A stretch of DNA of 64,000 nucleotides from Bacteroidales bacterium UBA1309 (GTDB taxonomy: Bacteria > Bacteroidota > Bacteroidia > Bacteroidales > Dysgonomonadaceae). The notes under the pieces are model-generated. The model was not told the DNA's origin and did no database searches. It was given only the letters and a program-made list of their open reading frames with translations. Each line of letters starts with the position of its first letter. Within the stretch, counting starts at the first letter, position 1. Shown in pieces: positions 16,638-26,800 of the stretch. The translations under genes were made by a program, and so were the position numbers. The stretch lies in contig DBTT01000018.1 of the NCBI GenBank assembly GCA_002307185.1, positions 44,626 through 108,625 of the forward strand, written 5' to 3'.

Positions 16638-18314
16638 ATGTTGAAGTCATTATACATCAAAAATTACGCTTTGATAAGCAAGCTGGAGGTGGATTTTCAC
16701 TCCGGATTCTCTGTGATTACGGGGGAAACGGGTGCTGGAAAATCCATTATCTTAGGTGCATTGTCCCTGATTCTGGGACAGCGTGCCGACTCCAAAACCA
16801 TCAAGGCGGGGGAAAACAAATGTATTATTGAAGGATTCTTCGATGTCAAAGATTATGACCTGAAAAGTTTTTGCGAGAGCCGCGACATTGATTACGACGC
16901 GCAATCTTTCGTCTTGCGCCGCGAAATCACATCGGAAGGAAAATCGCGGGCCTTCATCAACGACACGCCCGCCACGCTTAGCAACCTGAAAGAGTTGGGC
17001 GAAAAACTGATCGACATCCATTCGCAACATAAAAACTTATTGCTTGGCGACAACGATTTCCAGCTTGAAGTGCTGGATCTGCTTTCCGGTTCTGGCGATG
17101 TGTTAAAAGAATTTCAAACATCTTTCAAAGAATATAAAAAGGCGGAACGCCAACTTCATGATTTGCTCGAAACAGCTCAAAGCAATAAAAACGAAGAGGA
17201 GTTTATCCGCTTTCAGCACGATTCTTTGGCCGAGGCACTTCTCAAAGATGGCGAGCAGGAAGAGTTGGAGCGGGAACTGGCTTTGTTGAGCCATTCGGAG
17301 GAGATAAAGTCGGTACTCTTCAAAGCGTATGCCCTCCTTTCGGATAGCGAACAAAGCATTATCGGAAATCTAAAAGAGGCTTTGCAATCCATCCAAAGCA
17401 TTTCGGCAATCTATCCCACGGCCTCCCAGATGGCAGGGCGAATAGAGTCGGCCTACCTCGACCTGAAAGATTTGAGTCCCGAAATTGAGCGGAGTGCCGA
17501 GAACATCGAATTTTCGCCCGAACGGCTGGAATTCATCAACAACCGCCTCGACTTGATCTATGGCCTGCAACAAAAGCACCGCGTTTCGTCCATCAAAGAG
17601 CTCATCGAATTGTTTCATTTATTTCAAGAAAAATTGAGCAGCATCGATTCGCTGGACGAAAAAATAACGTTGGCTAAAAAACAATTAGAGGCCGCGGAAA
17701 CTAAAATGCTCGCTTTGGCAAAAAAACTTTCGGAAAAACGCTTGAAGTCCAAAAGCGGAATTGAAACAACATTGGTCGAAAAAATTGCCTCCCTCGGCAT
17801 GCCGAATGTTCGTTTCGAGTGCGAAATCACGCCCAAGAAATTCCCCGACAACAGCGGTGGCGACAACCTCCGGTTCCTGTTTTCAGCCAATAAAAACGTG
17901 CCTCTCCAACCCGTTTCAGAAGTGGCATCCGGTGGAGAAATTTCCCGCGTGATGCTTTGCATCAAGTCATTGATCGCACACGTCACCAACCTGCCAACAA
18001 TTATTTTTGACGAAATAGACACCGGGGTTTCAGGCGAAGTGGCGGACAAAATGGGACGCATCATGCAGGAATTTGGAGACAACAAGCAGGTGTTGGCCAT
18101 CACCCATTTGCCACAGATTGCATCCAAAGGCGACCACCATTATTTTGTATATAAATCGGACGACGAGCAGACTTCCAACACCAGCATCAAGCTTCTCTCG
18201 AAAGAAGAGCGGACGCAGGAATTGGCACAAATGCTTAGCGGATCAGACATCACCGAAGCTGCCATGGAGAACGCCAAGGCAATGCTCCAAACAAACAAGA
18301 AATTAGCGAATTAG
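16638..18314 (+). CDS. recN: DNA repair protein RecN
   Basis: This 558-aa SMC-like ATPase acts in recombinational repair of double-strand breaks. The N-terminus MLKSLYIKNYALI and the Walker A motif GETGAGKS (about 31-38) are typical. A central coiled-coil region covers about 150-370. The C-terminal half has the ABC signature region VASGGEISRVML, the Walker B segment TIIFDEIDTGVSG and the AITHLPQIAS motif. Its length matches the family. It is followed by the rRNA methyltransferase and ridA on the same strand, with 60-90 base gaps. Confidence 0.95.
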   Translation: MLKSLYIKNYALISKLEVDFHSGFSVITGETGAGKSIILGALSLILGQRADSKTIKAGENKCIIEGFFDVKDYDLKSFCESRDIDYDAQSFVLRREITSEGKSRAFINDTPATLSNLKELGEKLIDIHSQHKNLLLGDNDFQLEVLDLLSGSGDVLKEFQTSFKEYKKAERQLHDLLETAQSNKNEEEFIRFQHDSLAEALLKDGEQEELERELALLSHSEEIKSVLFKAYALLSDSEQSIIGNLKEALQSIQSISAIYPTASQMAGRIESAYLDLKDLSPEIERSAENIEFSPERLEFINNRLDLIYGLQQKHRVSSIKELIELFHLFQEKLSSIDSLDEKITLAKKQLEAAETKMLALAKKLSEKRLKSKSGIETTLVEKIASLGMPNVRFECEITPKKFPDNSGGDNLRFLFSANKNVPLQPVSEVASGGEISRVMLCIKSLIAHVTNLPTIIFDEIDTGVSGEVADKMGRIMQEFGDNKQVLAITHLPQIASKGDHHYFVYKSDDEQTSNTSIKLLSKEERTQELAQMLSGSDITEAAMENAKAMLQTNKKLAN

Positions 18315-18374
18315 CAAGCCAGCGAATCAGCAGTTTACTAATTAACAAATCAACAAATTTACGAATTACCTTAC

Positions 18375-19115
18375 ATGAAGGAAAAAGAAATGATTTTCGG
18401 CATCCGTGCCGTGATAGAAGCGGTAGAAGCCGGAAAAAACATCGACAAAGTGATCGTGAAGCGCGAACTTCAGGGTGACTTATTCAAGGAGCTGCAAGCC
18501 GCATTGAAAGGCCACGAAATACCTGTGCAAAGGGTTCCTTTGGAACGCATCGACCGTTACACGCGCAAAAACCACCAAGGCGTGATTGCCTTCCTGTCGG
18601 CCATCACCTATGATCGGATAGAAGAGATCGTCCCATTTCTCTACGAACAAGGGAAAGATCCATTTATCCTCGTTCTGGACGGGTTAACGGATGTACGCAA
18701 CTTCGGAGCCATTGCCCGTACCTGCGAAGTAGGCGGGGTGCATGCCATCGTGATACCAGCAAGAGGCAGCGTCACCGTGAATGCGGATGCCGTGAAAACA
18801 TCGGCTGGCGCACTCTTGAAAATACCCGTTTGCAAAGAACCCAACCTGACGGATGCTATCCAGTTTCTTAAAAATAGCGGATTGAAAGTGCTTGCTGCCA
18901 CCGAAAGAGCGGCTATAAACTACACCGAATCTGAAATGAAGGGACCAATCGCCATTGTGCTGGGTTCCGAAGAAAGCGGAATTTCGAACGAAAACCTGCG
19001 CATCTGCGACCAATTGGTGAAAATTCCACAATTCGGGACTATCGGTTCGCTAAATGTCTCGGTTGCTGCCGGTGTATTGATTTATGAAGTAATCCGGCAA
19101 AAAAACATCGGATAA
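18375..19115 (+). CDS. rlmB: SpoU-family 23S rRNA (guanosine-2'-O-)methyltransferase
   Basis: This 246-aa SPOUT enzyme transfers a methyl group from S-adenosylmethionine to a ribose 2'-OH of 23S rRNA, as RlmB does in other bacteria. The N-terminal L30e-like substrate-binding domain (IFGIRAVIEAVEAG) precedes the SPOUT domain. That domain has the three family motifs: LDGLTDVRNFGAIARTCE, IVLGSEESGI and IPQFGTIGSLNVSVAAGVLIYE (quoted in part). The exact guanosine target is taken from family knowledge. Confidence 0.88.
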   Translation: MKEKEMIFGIRAVIEAVEAGKNIDKVIVKRELQGDLFKELQAALKGHEIPVQRVPLERIDRYTRKNHQGVIAFLSAITYDRIEEIVPFLYEQGKDPFILVLDGLTDVRNFGAIARTCEVGGVHAIVIPARGSVTVNADAVKTSAGALLKIPVCKEPNLTDAIQFLKNSGLKVLAATERAAINYTESEMKGPIAIVLGSEESGISNENLRICDQLVKIPQFGTIGSLNVSVAAGVLIYEVIRQKNIG

Positions 19116-19206
19116 TGTGCCAATTTACCAATATGACAGGTAGGGGTGAAAAATATTTCGCCTATGTATATATCAACAAATAAACGATTTGACAAATCAA
19201 CAGAAT

Positions 19207-19584
19207 ATGAAAAAAGTAATTGCAACGACCAATGCGCCGGCCGCCATCGGCCCGTATAGCCAAGCCATCGAAGTAAATGGATTTGTGTATATTTCCGGAC
19301 AAATCCCTGTTGACCCTTCCACTGGAGAGTTCGTCGCCGGAGGAATAAAGGAACAAACCGAACAATCGTTCAAAAACATCAAAGCCATTTTGGCTGAAGC
19401 TGGATTGACTACTGCCAACATCGTGAAAACAACGGTGCTTCTGGCCGACATTGGCGATTTCGTGGCCATGAACGAGGTGTATGCTTCGCAATTTGAAGGG
19501 ACATTTCCCGCCCGTTCAGCATTCGCCGTAAAAGCCCTTCCCAAAGGAGCCTTGGTGGAAATAGAAGTGATCGCAGCAAAGTAA
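19207..19584 (+). CDS. ridA: RidA family enamine/imine deaminase
   Basis: This 125-aa cytosolic protein of the RidA/YjgF family hydrolyses reactive enamine intermediates released by PLP enzymes. It shows the family motifs PAAIGPYSQAIEV near the start and FPARSAFAVKALPKGALVEIEVIA at the end (quoted in part), which includes the conserved Arg. The start at MKKVIATT fits the family length better than an ATG six codons upstream. A strong terminator follows. Confidence 0.92.
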   Translation: MKKVIATTNAPAAIGPYSQAIEVNGFVYISGQIPVDPSTGEFVAGGIKEQTEQSFKNIKAILAEAGLTTANIVKTTVLLADIGDFVAMNEVYASQFEGTFPARSAFAVKALPKGALVEIEVIAAK

Positions 19585-19604
19585 GCCTTCGGCAAAGATT
19601 GCCC

Positions 19605-19645
19605 GGGAAGTGTCCCTTGAACGGAAATTCCGCTAAGCACTTCCC
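19605..19645. repeat. Hairpin after ridA
   Basis: The arms GGGAAGTG (19605-19612) and CACTTCCC (19638-19645) enclose a second small inverted pair (GGAAATTCC). It lies between the ridA stop and the main terminator and may stabilise the transcript end. Confidence 0.5.
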
Positions 19646-19661
19646 GCTCCTGATTGTATCT

Positions 19662-19699
19662 GGAATTTCAACAATTGTCGCGTTGAAATTCCTTTTTTT
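19662..19699 (+). terminator. Intrinsic terminator after ridA
   Basis: The 11-bp perfect stem GGAATTTCAAC / GTTGAAATTCC has a 9-base loop and is followed by seven T residues. It ends the recN to ridA run. Confidence 0.9.
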
Positions 19700-20110
19700 A
19701 TTTTCCCGCCCAAAGACCTTTCGCCTCTCACTCTGAATTTTCACTTCTACGCCACCAGGTTTCCTTCTATTCCGACTTTTACCAAACCGCAAGCACAGGC
19801 ATTGTAGATGCTGATTTAAAAAGAAAGATAAAAACCATATCGAATCCCAGACAAAATACATAAAATCAGTAAATTAATAAAAATTCCATGTGTTTCATTT
19901 TTGTGAATAGATGCAAACTTACAAGCAATTCTTTGGACTAATTGTGTCATGGGAAAAAATAAATTTCAAAAAGCTCAACAAGCCGTAATGGAATCTTAAT
20001 ATGTCCGATGAGTACGGACTCCGTTTTTGATTGTATTAAAATATGAAAAACTGAGAAGAAGCGTTTCTTGAATTTAGCTAAAACGTAATTATTTCTAAAT
20101 AAATAAGTTA
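19700..20110. other. Gene-free stretch before the sigma factor
   Basis: No gene is supported here. At 19999-20015 there is a small hairpin (GTCCG, then 7 bases, then CGGAC). Its surroundings (aatcttaat...gagtac) recur in altered form just after the sigma gene at about 20819-20843. Confidence 0.4.
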
Positions 20111-20121
20111 GGCTATGCCAA

Positions 20122-20129
20122 TATCTTTG
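20122..20129 (+). promoter_or_regulatory. Promoter -7 box TATCTTTG of the sigma factor gene
   Basis: This matches TAnnTTTG and lies 25 bases before ATG 20154. It supports that start over an in-frame ATG at 20115, which lies upstream of the box. Confidence 0.45.
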
Positions 20130-20153
20130 TTTTCAGAAATTAGAGGGAAATTT

Positions 20154-20804
20154 ATGTGTCAGCAAACGGATGAAATAGTTTGGTCTTCCTGTTTAGAAGG
20201 AAATCAAGATGCTTTTGAGGAGTTGTATAAAAGATATTACGCCCTTTTATATAATTATGGAAAGAAAATAGTTTTTGATGCAGATTTTGTAAAAGATTGT
20301 TTGCAAAATTTTTTTATTAAATTGATTCAGAATCACGAAACCTTGTCTCGGTCTTCGTCTGTCAAGGGGTATATGTTGAAAGCTTTTCGCAACACATTGT
20401 ACAATGCTTTAAAATCAAAAGACGAACGAAATGATTCTTTATTATTTTCTTCGGATGAAATTCTGTCGATTATCGAAACAGAAGACAACTCTGATTTTTC
20501 TTCGGACTTTTCGGATAATTGCACAACGATTCGCAAAGCTTTCTGTCTTTTATCTGCCCGACAACAAGAAATACTGTATCTGTATTATGTTTTGGAATTC
20601 AGTCATTCGGAAATTGCCGAAGCCATGAACATAAATTATCAATCGAGTAAAAATCTTCTTTTTCGTTCTTTATCCAAATTGAAGAAATCGTATTTGGATT
20701 TAAAAAATTCTCCATCTAAAATCACAGAGACAAACACCCTGGTGGAAATATCCCCTCATTGGGATAACGAATATTGCCATTATCATCTTGAAATAGCGAA
20801 GTGA
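20154..20804 (+). CDS. ECF RNA polymerase sigma factor
   Basis: This 216-aa sigma-70-like factor has region 2 (about 20-90, GNQDAFEELYKRYYALLYNYG, quoted in part) and region 4 (about 120-180, LSARQQEILYLYYVLEFSH and an HTH around SEIAEAMNINYQ). A FecR-type anti-sigma gene follows after 60 bases and an STN-bearing SusC gene lies downstream. This is the standard layout for outer-membrane substrate signalling in Bacteroidetes. It probably activates the downstream PI-PLC/SusC/SusD genes when the SusC receptor is occupied. The tail beyond region 4 is longer than usual. Confidence 0.9.
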   Translation: MCQQTDEIVWSSCLEGNQDAFEELYKRYYALLYNYGKKIVFDADFVKDCLQNFFIKLIQNHETLSRSSSVKGYMLKAFRNTLYNALKSKDERNDSLLFSSDEILSIIETEDNSDFSSDFSDNCTTIRKAFCLLSARQQEILYLYYVLEFSHSEIAEAMNINYQSSKNLLFRSLSKLKKSYLDLKNSPSKITETNTLVEISPHWDNEYCHYHLEIAK

Positions 20805-20863
20805 AACTCTTGTAATCGAATCTTAATGCGGACTGTGAGTACTAAACCTCATATCAAGCTGTA

Positions 20864-21961
20864 TTGTGTGTGTACAATAAAATAAAAAAAGTGTATAAGC
20901 AAAAAAACATCTTTTTGAAAGATGCAAGGCGATTTGTTTCACAAGTAAAAAAAGCGGAACAAATAAGTAGCATGGAAATATCGGATTCGTGGAAAGATAT
21001 AAAAAAACAACTTTTCCTGAATGAATCCGCCAAAAAACGAAATCGCTACCATTTCTTACTGTGGTCTGTAGCAGCATCCTTGCTTATAAGTATTTTCATT
21101 TTGAAATATGTCATGCAGGATGCTCCCGTTCAATTGTTGGCTGAGGTGCAAAAGCATAAATTGTCGGCAGACTCTATACGTGAAATTTCATTATTTGCTA
21201 CGACCGACAATCATTTGCTGCGAATAAGAAATCATTCAACGATTACTTACCAATCAAACGGAAATTTGACTGTCAATAACAAGCAGATACAATCGAATTC
21301 CTTATCAAAAATAAACCATTTGTATGTTCCGAGAGGAAAACGCACCACGCTGATACTTTCCGATGGAACGCGAATGTATGTAAATGCAGGGAGTCATATC
21401 GTTTTTCCAAGTGCTTTTGAGAAAAACAAACGCGAAATTGCTGTGGACGGAGAAATTTTTTTAGATGTGACACATAATCCGAAGCGTCCGTTTATTGTAA
21501 AAACATCCAACTGTGACGTAAGGGTGCTTGGAACGGCATTCAATGTGTCGGCTTATCGGAATACGGGAAAAACAGCGGTCGTTTTAGTGAGAGGTAAGGT
21601 CGAATTAAAAGATAGAAAAAATAAACGGGCGTTGCTTCATCCCAATCAGATGGGACAAGTATCTTCCGACAAAATGGCTCTGGCAAATGTAGATATATTC
21701 AAATATATCTGTTGGAAAGACAACATTATGTTTCTTGATAATGAGAAAATCGGTAAGGTGGTTGATGAATTGGCAGATTATTATGGAATAGAAGTCAATT
21801 ACAGTAAAGAGATTTCCGATATTCATATTTCGGGGAAATTGGATTTGTGCGATAGCGTAGATGAAGTGATTTGTGCGATAGAGGAGATCTCTCCCGTTCG
21901 TATGAGAAAAAAAATTGGGAACAAATATTATTTTTCGAAAGGCTATAATCAAAGCAATTAA
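20864..21961 (+). CDS. FecR-type anti-sigma factor
   Basis: This 365-aa inner-membrane protein has a cytoplasmic N-terminus of about 60 residues that would hold the sigma factor, then one transmembrane helix at about 63-83. The periplasmic FecR domain (about 150-250) contains VPRGKRTTLILSDGT, DGEIFLDVTHN and RVLGTAFNVSAY. The C-terminal DUF4974-like domain (about 285-355) follows. It would relay a signal from the STN domain of the SusC at 23857-27183. The true start is uncertain: Met37 is an alternative but would leave a very short cytoplasmic part. Confidence 0.88.
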   Translation: MCVYNKIKKVYKQKNIFLKDARRFVSQVKKAEQISSMEISDSWKDIKKQLFLNESAKKRNRYHFLLWSVAASLLISIFILKYVMQDAPVQLLAEVQKHKLSADSIREISLFATTDNHLLRIRNHSTITYQSNGNLTVNNKQIQSNSLSKINHLYVPRGKRTTLILSDGTRMYVNAGSHIVFPSAFEKNKREIAVDGEIFLDVTHNPKRPFIVKTSNCDVRVLGTAFNVSAYRNTGKTAVVLVRGKVELKDRKNKRALLHPNQMGQVSSDKMALANVDIFKYICWKDNIMFLDNEKIGKVVDELADYYGIEVNYSKEISDIHISGKLDLCDSVDEVICAIEEISPVRMRKKIGNKYYFSKGYNQSN

Positions 21962-22055
21962 TTGTCAGAAAAACAGAATCACTTGTGAATGACACATTCA
22001 GAAATAAGCAGAAATAAATCCGAGGAATAACGAATTTTATATAATCAATAAAACG

Positions 22056-22560
22056 ATGTTGTTAAACAATTTAGGTAAGTTAAAATACATAGCATTCGTT
22101 TTTGTTTCTTTTGTTTGACTGAAAATCGGGCAAAAATGAAACAAGCAGGTCTGGTTGAAATCGCGTTTTTAGCGGATCTGGATTTGCAGGACATTTATGG
22201 TTCTTTATCGGACAATAACAGTGAGGGAATCTCAAATTCGGAAACAAACAAATATGTGCTAATTCGAAGAATGGCCTCGTAATTGCAATCTAGCCGTGTT
22301 TTTTATGAAAATCATTCCGCATTTATCCGGCGTTGGACGATATAGCTTCAAAAACAGAAACTATGCCGTACTACGGACTGATTATTCCGATGACGGGCAA
22401 ACGCGATTTTTTAGGTGAAGACGGCTAAAAGCAGCCTGTTTTCAGTGAAAACAGATTATATCAACCGGATACGAACTCCGAAGATGCGGTAATCATTCTA
22501 CAGGCACAAGCCGATCAAGAATTTGATTCAAAAGATGAATTATCCCTTCAATTTCAACTT
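22056..22560 (+). pseudogene. Decayed calcineurin-like metallophosphoesterase
   Basis: A signal-like start MLLNNLGKLKYIAFVFVSFV runs into a stop where a lipobox Cys would be expected. In the next frame comes LVEIAFLADLDLQDIYG, recalling the VxIAFLADVHLQDIYG start of Bacteroidales metallophosphoesterases, with His replaced. Further fragments in shifted frames include ENHSAFI, LDDIASK and TDYSDDGQ, in the order of the intact family. The reading is interrupted by several stops and frameshifts and most of the enzyme is missing. The gene lies between the FecR gene and the PI-PLC gene and was probably a phosphate-releasing enzyme of this locus. Confidence 0.6.
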
Positions 22561-22594
22561 CAATTTTTCATGAATATAAAAAACAGAGTATAAA

Positions 22595-23674
22595 ATGAAC
22601 AGCAAACATATCATTCACATAGCATTAGTTTTTTTGCTAATATCTTGTGCAAGCAATAAATATGGCGAAACTCCCATCAACCAATTTCAAGTGATTGGTT
22701 CGCACAACAGTTACAAACAAGCCATTGACAAGCATTTGTTGGATACATTAAAAGTGTTGTATCCGTGGGCAAACGAATTGGAATATTCTCATATTTCCCT
22801 TCCGGATCAATTGAGTTTAGGTCTAAGAAACCTTGAAATTGATATTTATGCAGATACCCAGGGAGGACGATTTGCTCACCCCAAAGGGTTTTCTATGATT
22901 CCTGGACAATCTCCCTATAATGCCGATGGTGTGATGAATAGACCCGGATTTAAAATTTTTCATGTTACGGAAATCGATTTCAGAAGTTCTTGCCCAACAC
23001 TGAAAATCTGCTTGCAGCAGTTGAAAAAATGGTCGGACAGCCACCCCAATCATTTTCCGGTTTTCATAACCTTGGAAGCCAAAGAAAATAGCCAAAAAGA
23101 AGTAGAAGAAGGAAGATCTTCTCCGACGGAGAATTTTACCCCCAAATTATTCGCAGAATTAGACAGCATTATCCTTGCCGAACTTGGAAAAGAAAAAGTC
23201 ATAACCCCTGATTTTGTAAGGGGTAATTCTGAAACACTTAACAAGGCAATAACTCAGCAAGGCTGGCCCAAATTAAATCAAGTAAAAGGTAAGTTTTTAT
23301 TTATTCTTGATGACAACGGTAGTAAATGTGAACTTTATCTCAAAGATCACCCATCCTTGAAAGGACGAGTGCTTTTTGTAAATGCAAAACCCGGAGATCC
23401 GGCATCTGCAACCCTAATCCTGAATAATCCGAAGGAAGATCTATCTATTTCCGATCTAGCGAAACATGGCTATCTTATCCGCACCCGATCCGATGCCAAT
23501 ACTATCCAAGCTCGAAACAACGATTATTCTCAGTTTGATGCCGCGTGCCAATCGGGGGCACAGATTATTACGACAGATTATTACAAGGTAAGTGATTTTT
23601 TCAAATCTTCTTACCGGATAGCTTTCAAGGATAACACCTATGTTCGAAAAAATCCATTGTTTGAAAAGAAATAG
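22595..23674 (+). CDS. Calcium-dependent PI-PLC-like phosphodiesterase lipoprotein
   Basis: This 359-aa lipoprotein has a signal peptide with the lipobox LLISC, Cys18. It resembles the Ca2+-dependent phosphoinositide phospholipase C family: VIGSHNSY with catalytic-type His37, the segment LGLRNLEIDIYAD that would bind metal, and HVTEIDFRSSCPTL with a second His. Such enzymes cleave the phosphodiester of phosphatidylinositol or related glycerophosphodiesters. The protein lies in a SusC/SusD locus with an ECF/FecR switch, and probably acts at the outer surface or in the periplasm before uptake. The substrate is inferred. Confidence 0.8.
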   Translation: MNSKHIIHIALVFLLISCASNKYGETPINQFQVIGSHNSYKQAIDKHLLDTLKVLYPWANELEYSHISLPDQLSLGLRNLEIDIYADTQGGRFAHPKGFSMIPGQSPYNADGVMNRPGFKIFHVTEIDFRSSCPTLKICLQQLKKWSDSHPNHFPVFITLEAKENSQKEVEEGRSSPTENFTPKLFAELDSIILAELGKEKVITPDFVRGNSETLNKAITQQGWPKLNQVKGKFLFILDDNGSKCELYLKDHPSLKGRVLFVNAKPGDPASATLILNNPKEDLSISDLAKHGYLIRTRSDANTIQARNNDYSQFDAACQSGAQIITTDYYKVSDFFKSSYRIAFKDNTYVRKNPLFEKK

Positions 23675-23856
23675 CACACTAAAAGAAAATCAGAAACTAA
23701 ATTGACAAGAATATTCATATAGAAGAGAGTTGCCTATGGGGAAAAGAAGAATCGTTACATATAGAAAAAAGAAAAAGACCGGATAATATGACGGTATTAC
23801 CCGATCCATCAAATTCCTTAAAACGAAAAATTTAAAAAGAATTATCTTACAAAAAT

Positions 23857-26800
23857 ATGAAAAAAAAGAACTTAATCGGTTTTAAAGCAACAAATGCCTT
23901 AAAAAATATTTGTTTATTGACTTGTTTAACAATATTTACAACTCCGACTGCATTCGCTTCTTCGTGGGTAGAAAGAGATGTTGAATATGTGAGTTCAAAG
24001 AAGGAAAACAAAACATTGGGCGAAGTGTTTTCATATATCGAAAAGCACGGCAACTATGTTTTTGTGTATCAAACTTCAATTGTTAACTTAAGCACCCAAA
24101 CAAGTGTTAGCTTGGATAAACGTCCTGCTACAAAGATATTAGATGAAGCTTTGATTGGAACAGGTCTTTCGTATCTTGTGAAAGGCAAGCAAATAATTAT
24201 CAAGAAAGAAGAACATAAAGGAAAAAAAGAATCGGTTGCAGCCTCAAATAACGTATCGCGTGAAAAAATAACAGTAAAAGGAAATGTAAAAGACGAATTT
24301 GGAGCTTCCCTTGCTGGTATTAATGTCACAGTCAAAGGGTCAACACAAGGAATTATTACAGACGAAAATGGAAATTTCACGTTACAAAATGTTCCTTCTT
24401 TGGCTGTGTTAAATTTTTCTTGTATTGGGTATCAATCAAAGGAAATGTCGGCAAAAGAATCTTTGGCATTGGTCATGAAAGAAGACAAGACTTTGCTGAA
24501 TGAAGTTGTCGTTGTCGGATACGGTAGCCAAGAGAAAAAAGACCTTACCGGATCTATCGGCAAAATAGAATCAAAAGATTTCAAACAAGGAATAACTACT
24601 TCTGCGGACAATTTGTTGCAAGGAAAAATGGCCGGTGTCCGCATTATCAATTCATCTGGAGAACCTGGCGGTGGTGTCAACGTGCAGATTCGCGGGTTAG
24701 GTTCCATTCGTAGCGGTAGTACACCATTGTTTGTTGTGGATGGTGTTCCATTGTCAAATGATGAAGTTACACCGACAGCAGCAGATATGGGCTTTGGGTC
24801 ATCAGCCGCAAAAAACCCGCTTAACTTTTTGAATACAAGCGATATTGAATCTATCACGGTCTTGAAAGATGCTTCTGCTGCAGCTATTTATGGAGCGCGA
24901 GGTTCTAACGGTGTTGTGCTTATCACCACCAAAAAAGGAAAAGAAGGGGATGCCGTGTTGTCGTTTAATTCATATCTTGCATTATCCGATTTACCAAAAA
25001 AAATCAACATGCTGAGCCACGCTGAATTTATTAGTGCTGTAGGCGAAGAAAGCAGCTACAACCATGGTGGCAACACGGATTGGCAAGATGAAGTTTTCAG
25101 AACCGCGGTTACACAAAACGCCGAATTGTCATTTGCCAAAAAAACCTCCACGGGAAACTATTACGCATCAATCGGACATATTAATCAAGAAGGCATCATC
25201 CAAAATAGCAAATTCGCAAGAACATCGGCCCGTTTGAATGCCGAAGAATCTTTTTTCGACAACCAACGCTTGAAAATAAAAATAAATATGGGCGTGAGCC
25301 AAATGAATGAAAACGGTGTTCCTTCTGCCGATAGTGGAGGTTCCGACGGACAACTTATCACACACACCTTGATGTCAAACCCTACATTCTCGGTTTATGA
25401 CGAAGACGGCAATTACACGAATTTTAATCTTAACCAATGCTTCAACCCGATGTATTTGCTATACATATACGAAGATGAGACAAGTACGCTAAGATTAGTA
25501 GGCAATGTGGAAGCTTCTTTTCGACTGTTTAAAGGCTTGACATACAAGCTCAATTATGCGATAGATCGTTCAACGTCCGAGAGAAATACAACCATGTATA
25601 AAAATTCTACGACAATAAACACCAACGGCAAATACACTGAAAGTCACTTGGACAACAAAAGTGAATTGATTGAGCATTATCTAACGTACGATTTAACGAA
25701 GGACAAACATAGATTAAATTTGCTCGGCGGTTTTTCATATCAAAAATACAATACGGAAGCAACCGGTTTTACAGTTGTTGGTTTGAACGAAAAAGGTGTC
25801 GGCATAAAACCGAAGTACAATCCCGATTACACCAGCTATACCTCATCTGATATTTCGGGAAGTGCTCAGGAAAACGAATTGCAATCGTTCTTTGTGCGAA
25901 CAAACTATTCTTTTGACTCAAAATACATGCTCACAGCATCGTTACGTGCCGATGGTTCTACACGTTTCGGGGAAGACAAAAAATACGGTTATTTCCCATC
26001 GTTTGCCTTGGGCTGGAATATTTCCCAAGAAAAGTTCATGAAAAGCGCAACTTTTGTTGATAACTTGAAATTAAGAGGAAGCTGGGGGCAAACCGGTAAT
26101 CAGGAAGTTGAGAACAAAATAACAAAAGCAAGTTATTCTTTGTCAAGCGGAAGCGGATATAATCTTACGGACGGTACAGTAACCAATGGTATCTCTGTAA
26201 ATCGCACAGCAAATCCAGATTTGCACTGGGAAGTTGTTACTCAACAAGATTTAGGCGTAGATTTCAATTTGTTCAAAAACAAGATTTATGGTTCGATCGA
26301 TTATTACAACAAAGTAACGACCGATGCCATTTTATATCTTCCGTCATCTGTACTTAGCGCAACTGACTATGTTTGGCGAAATGTGGATGCAAAGATTATA
26401 AACAGCGGATTTGAATTTAATGTTGGTTGCAATATTGTTGACAACAAAAAATGGCATTGGAATGTGGATGTGAATGCTACTACGCTAAACAATGTTGTGA
26501 AAGACCTGCCGGTAAGTGAATTGTATTCAGGTTCGATTTCTGGTCCGGGACAATCGGGTGTTATGGCAAACATCTACAAAAGCAATTACGAAGTTGGTTC
26601 TTTCTATTTGTACAAGCAGATAGGGTTTAACGAAGACGGTTCGGAAAAATTTCAAGACAAGGACGACGATGGTTCGATTACCAGCAATGACAGATATATA
26701 GTTGAAGGCGCCTTGCCGAATTTTACGTATGGCATCAATAGTGATATATCATATGAAAATTTCGACCTTTCTTTTTCCATTATCGGACAGGCAGGGGCTT

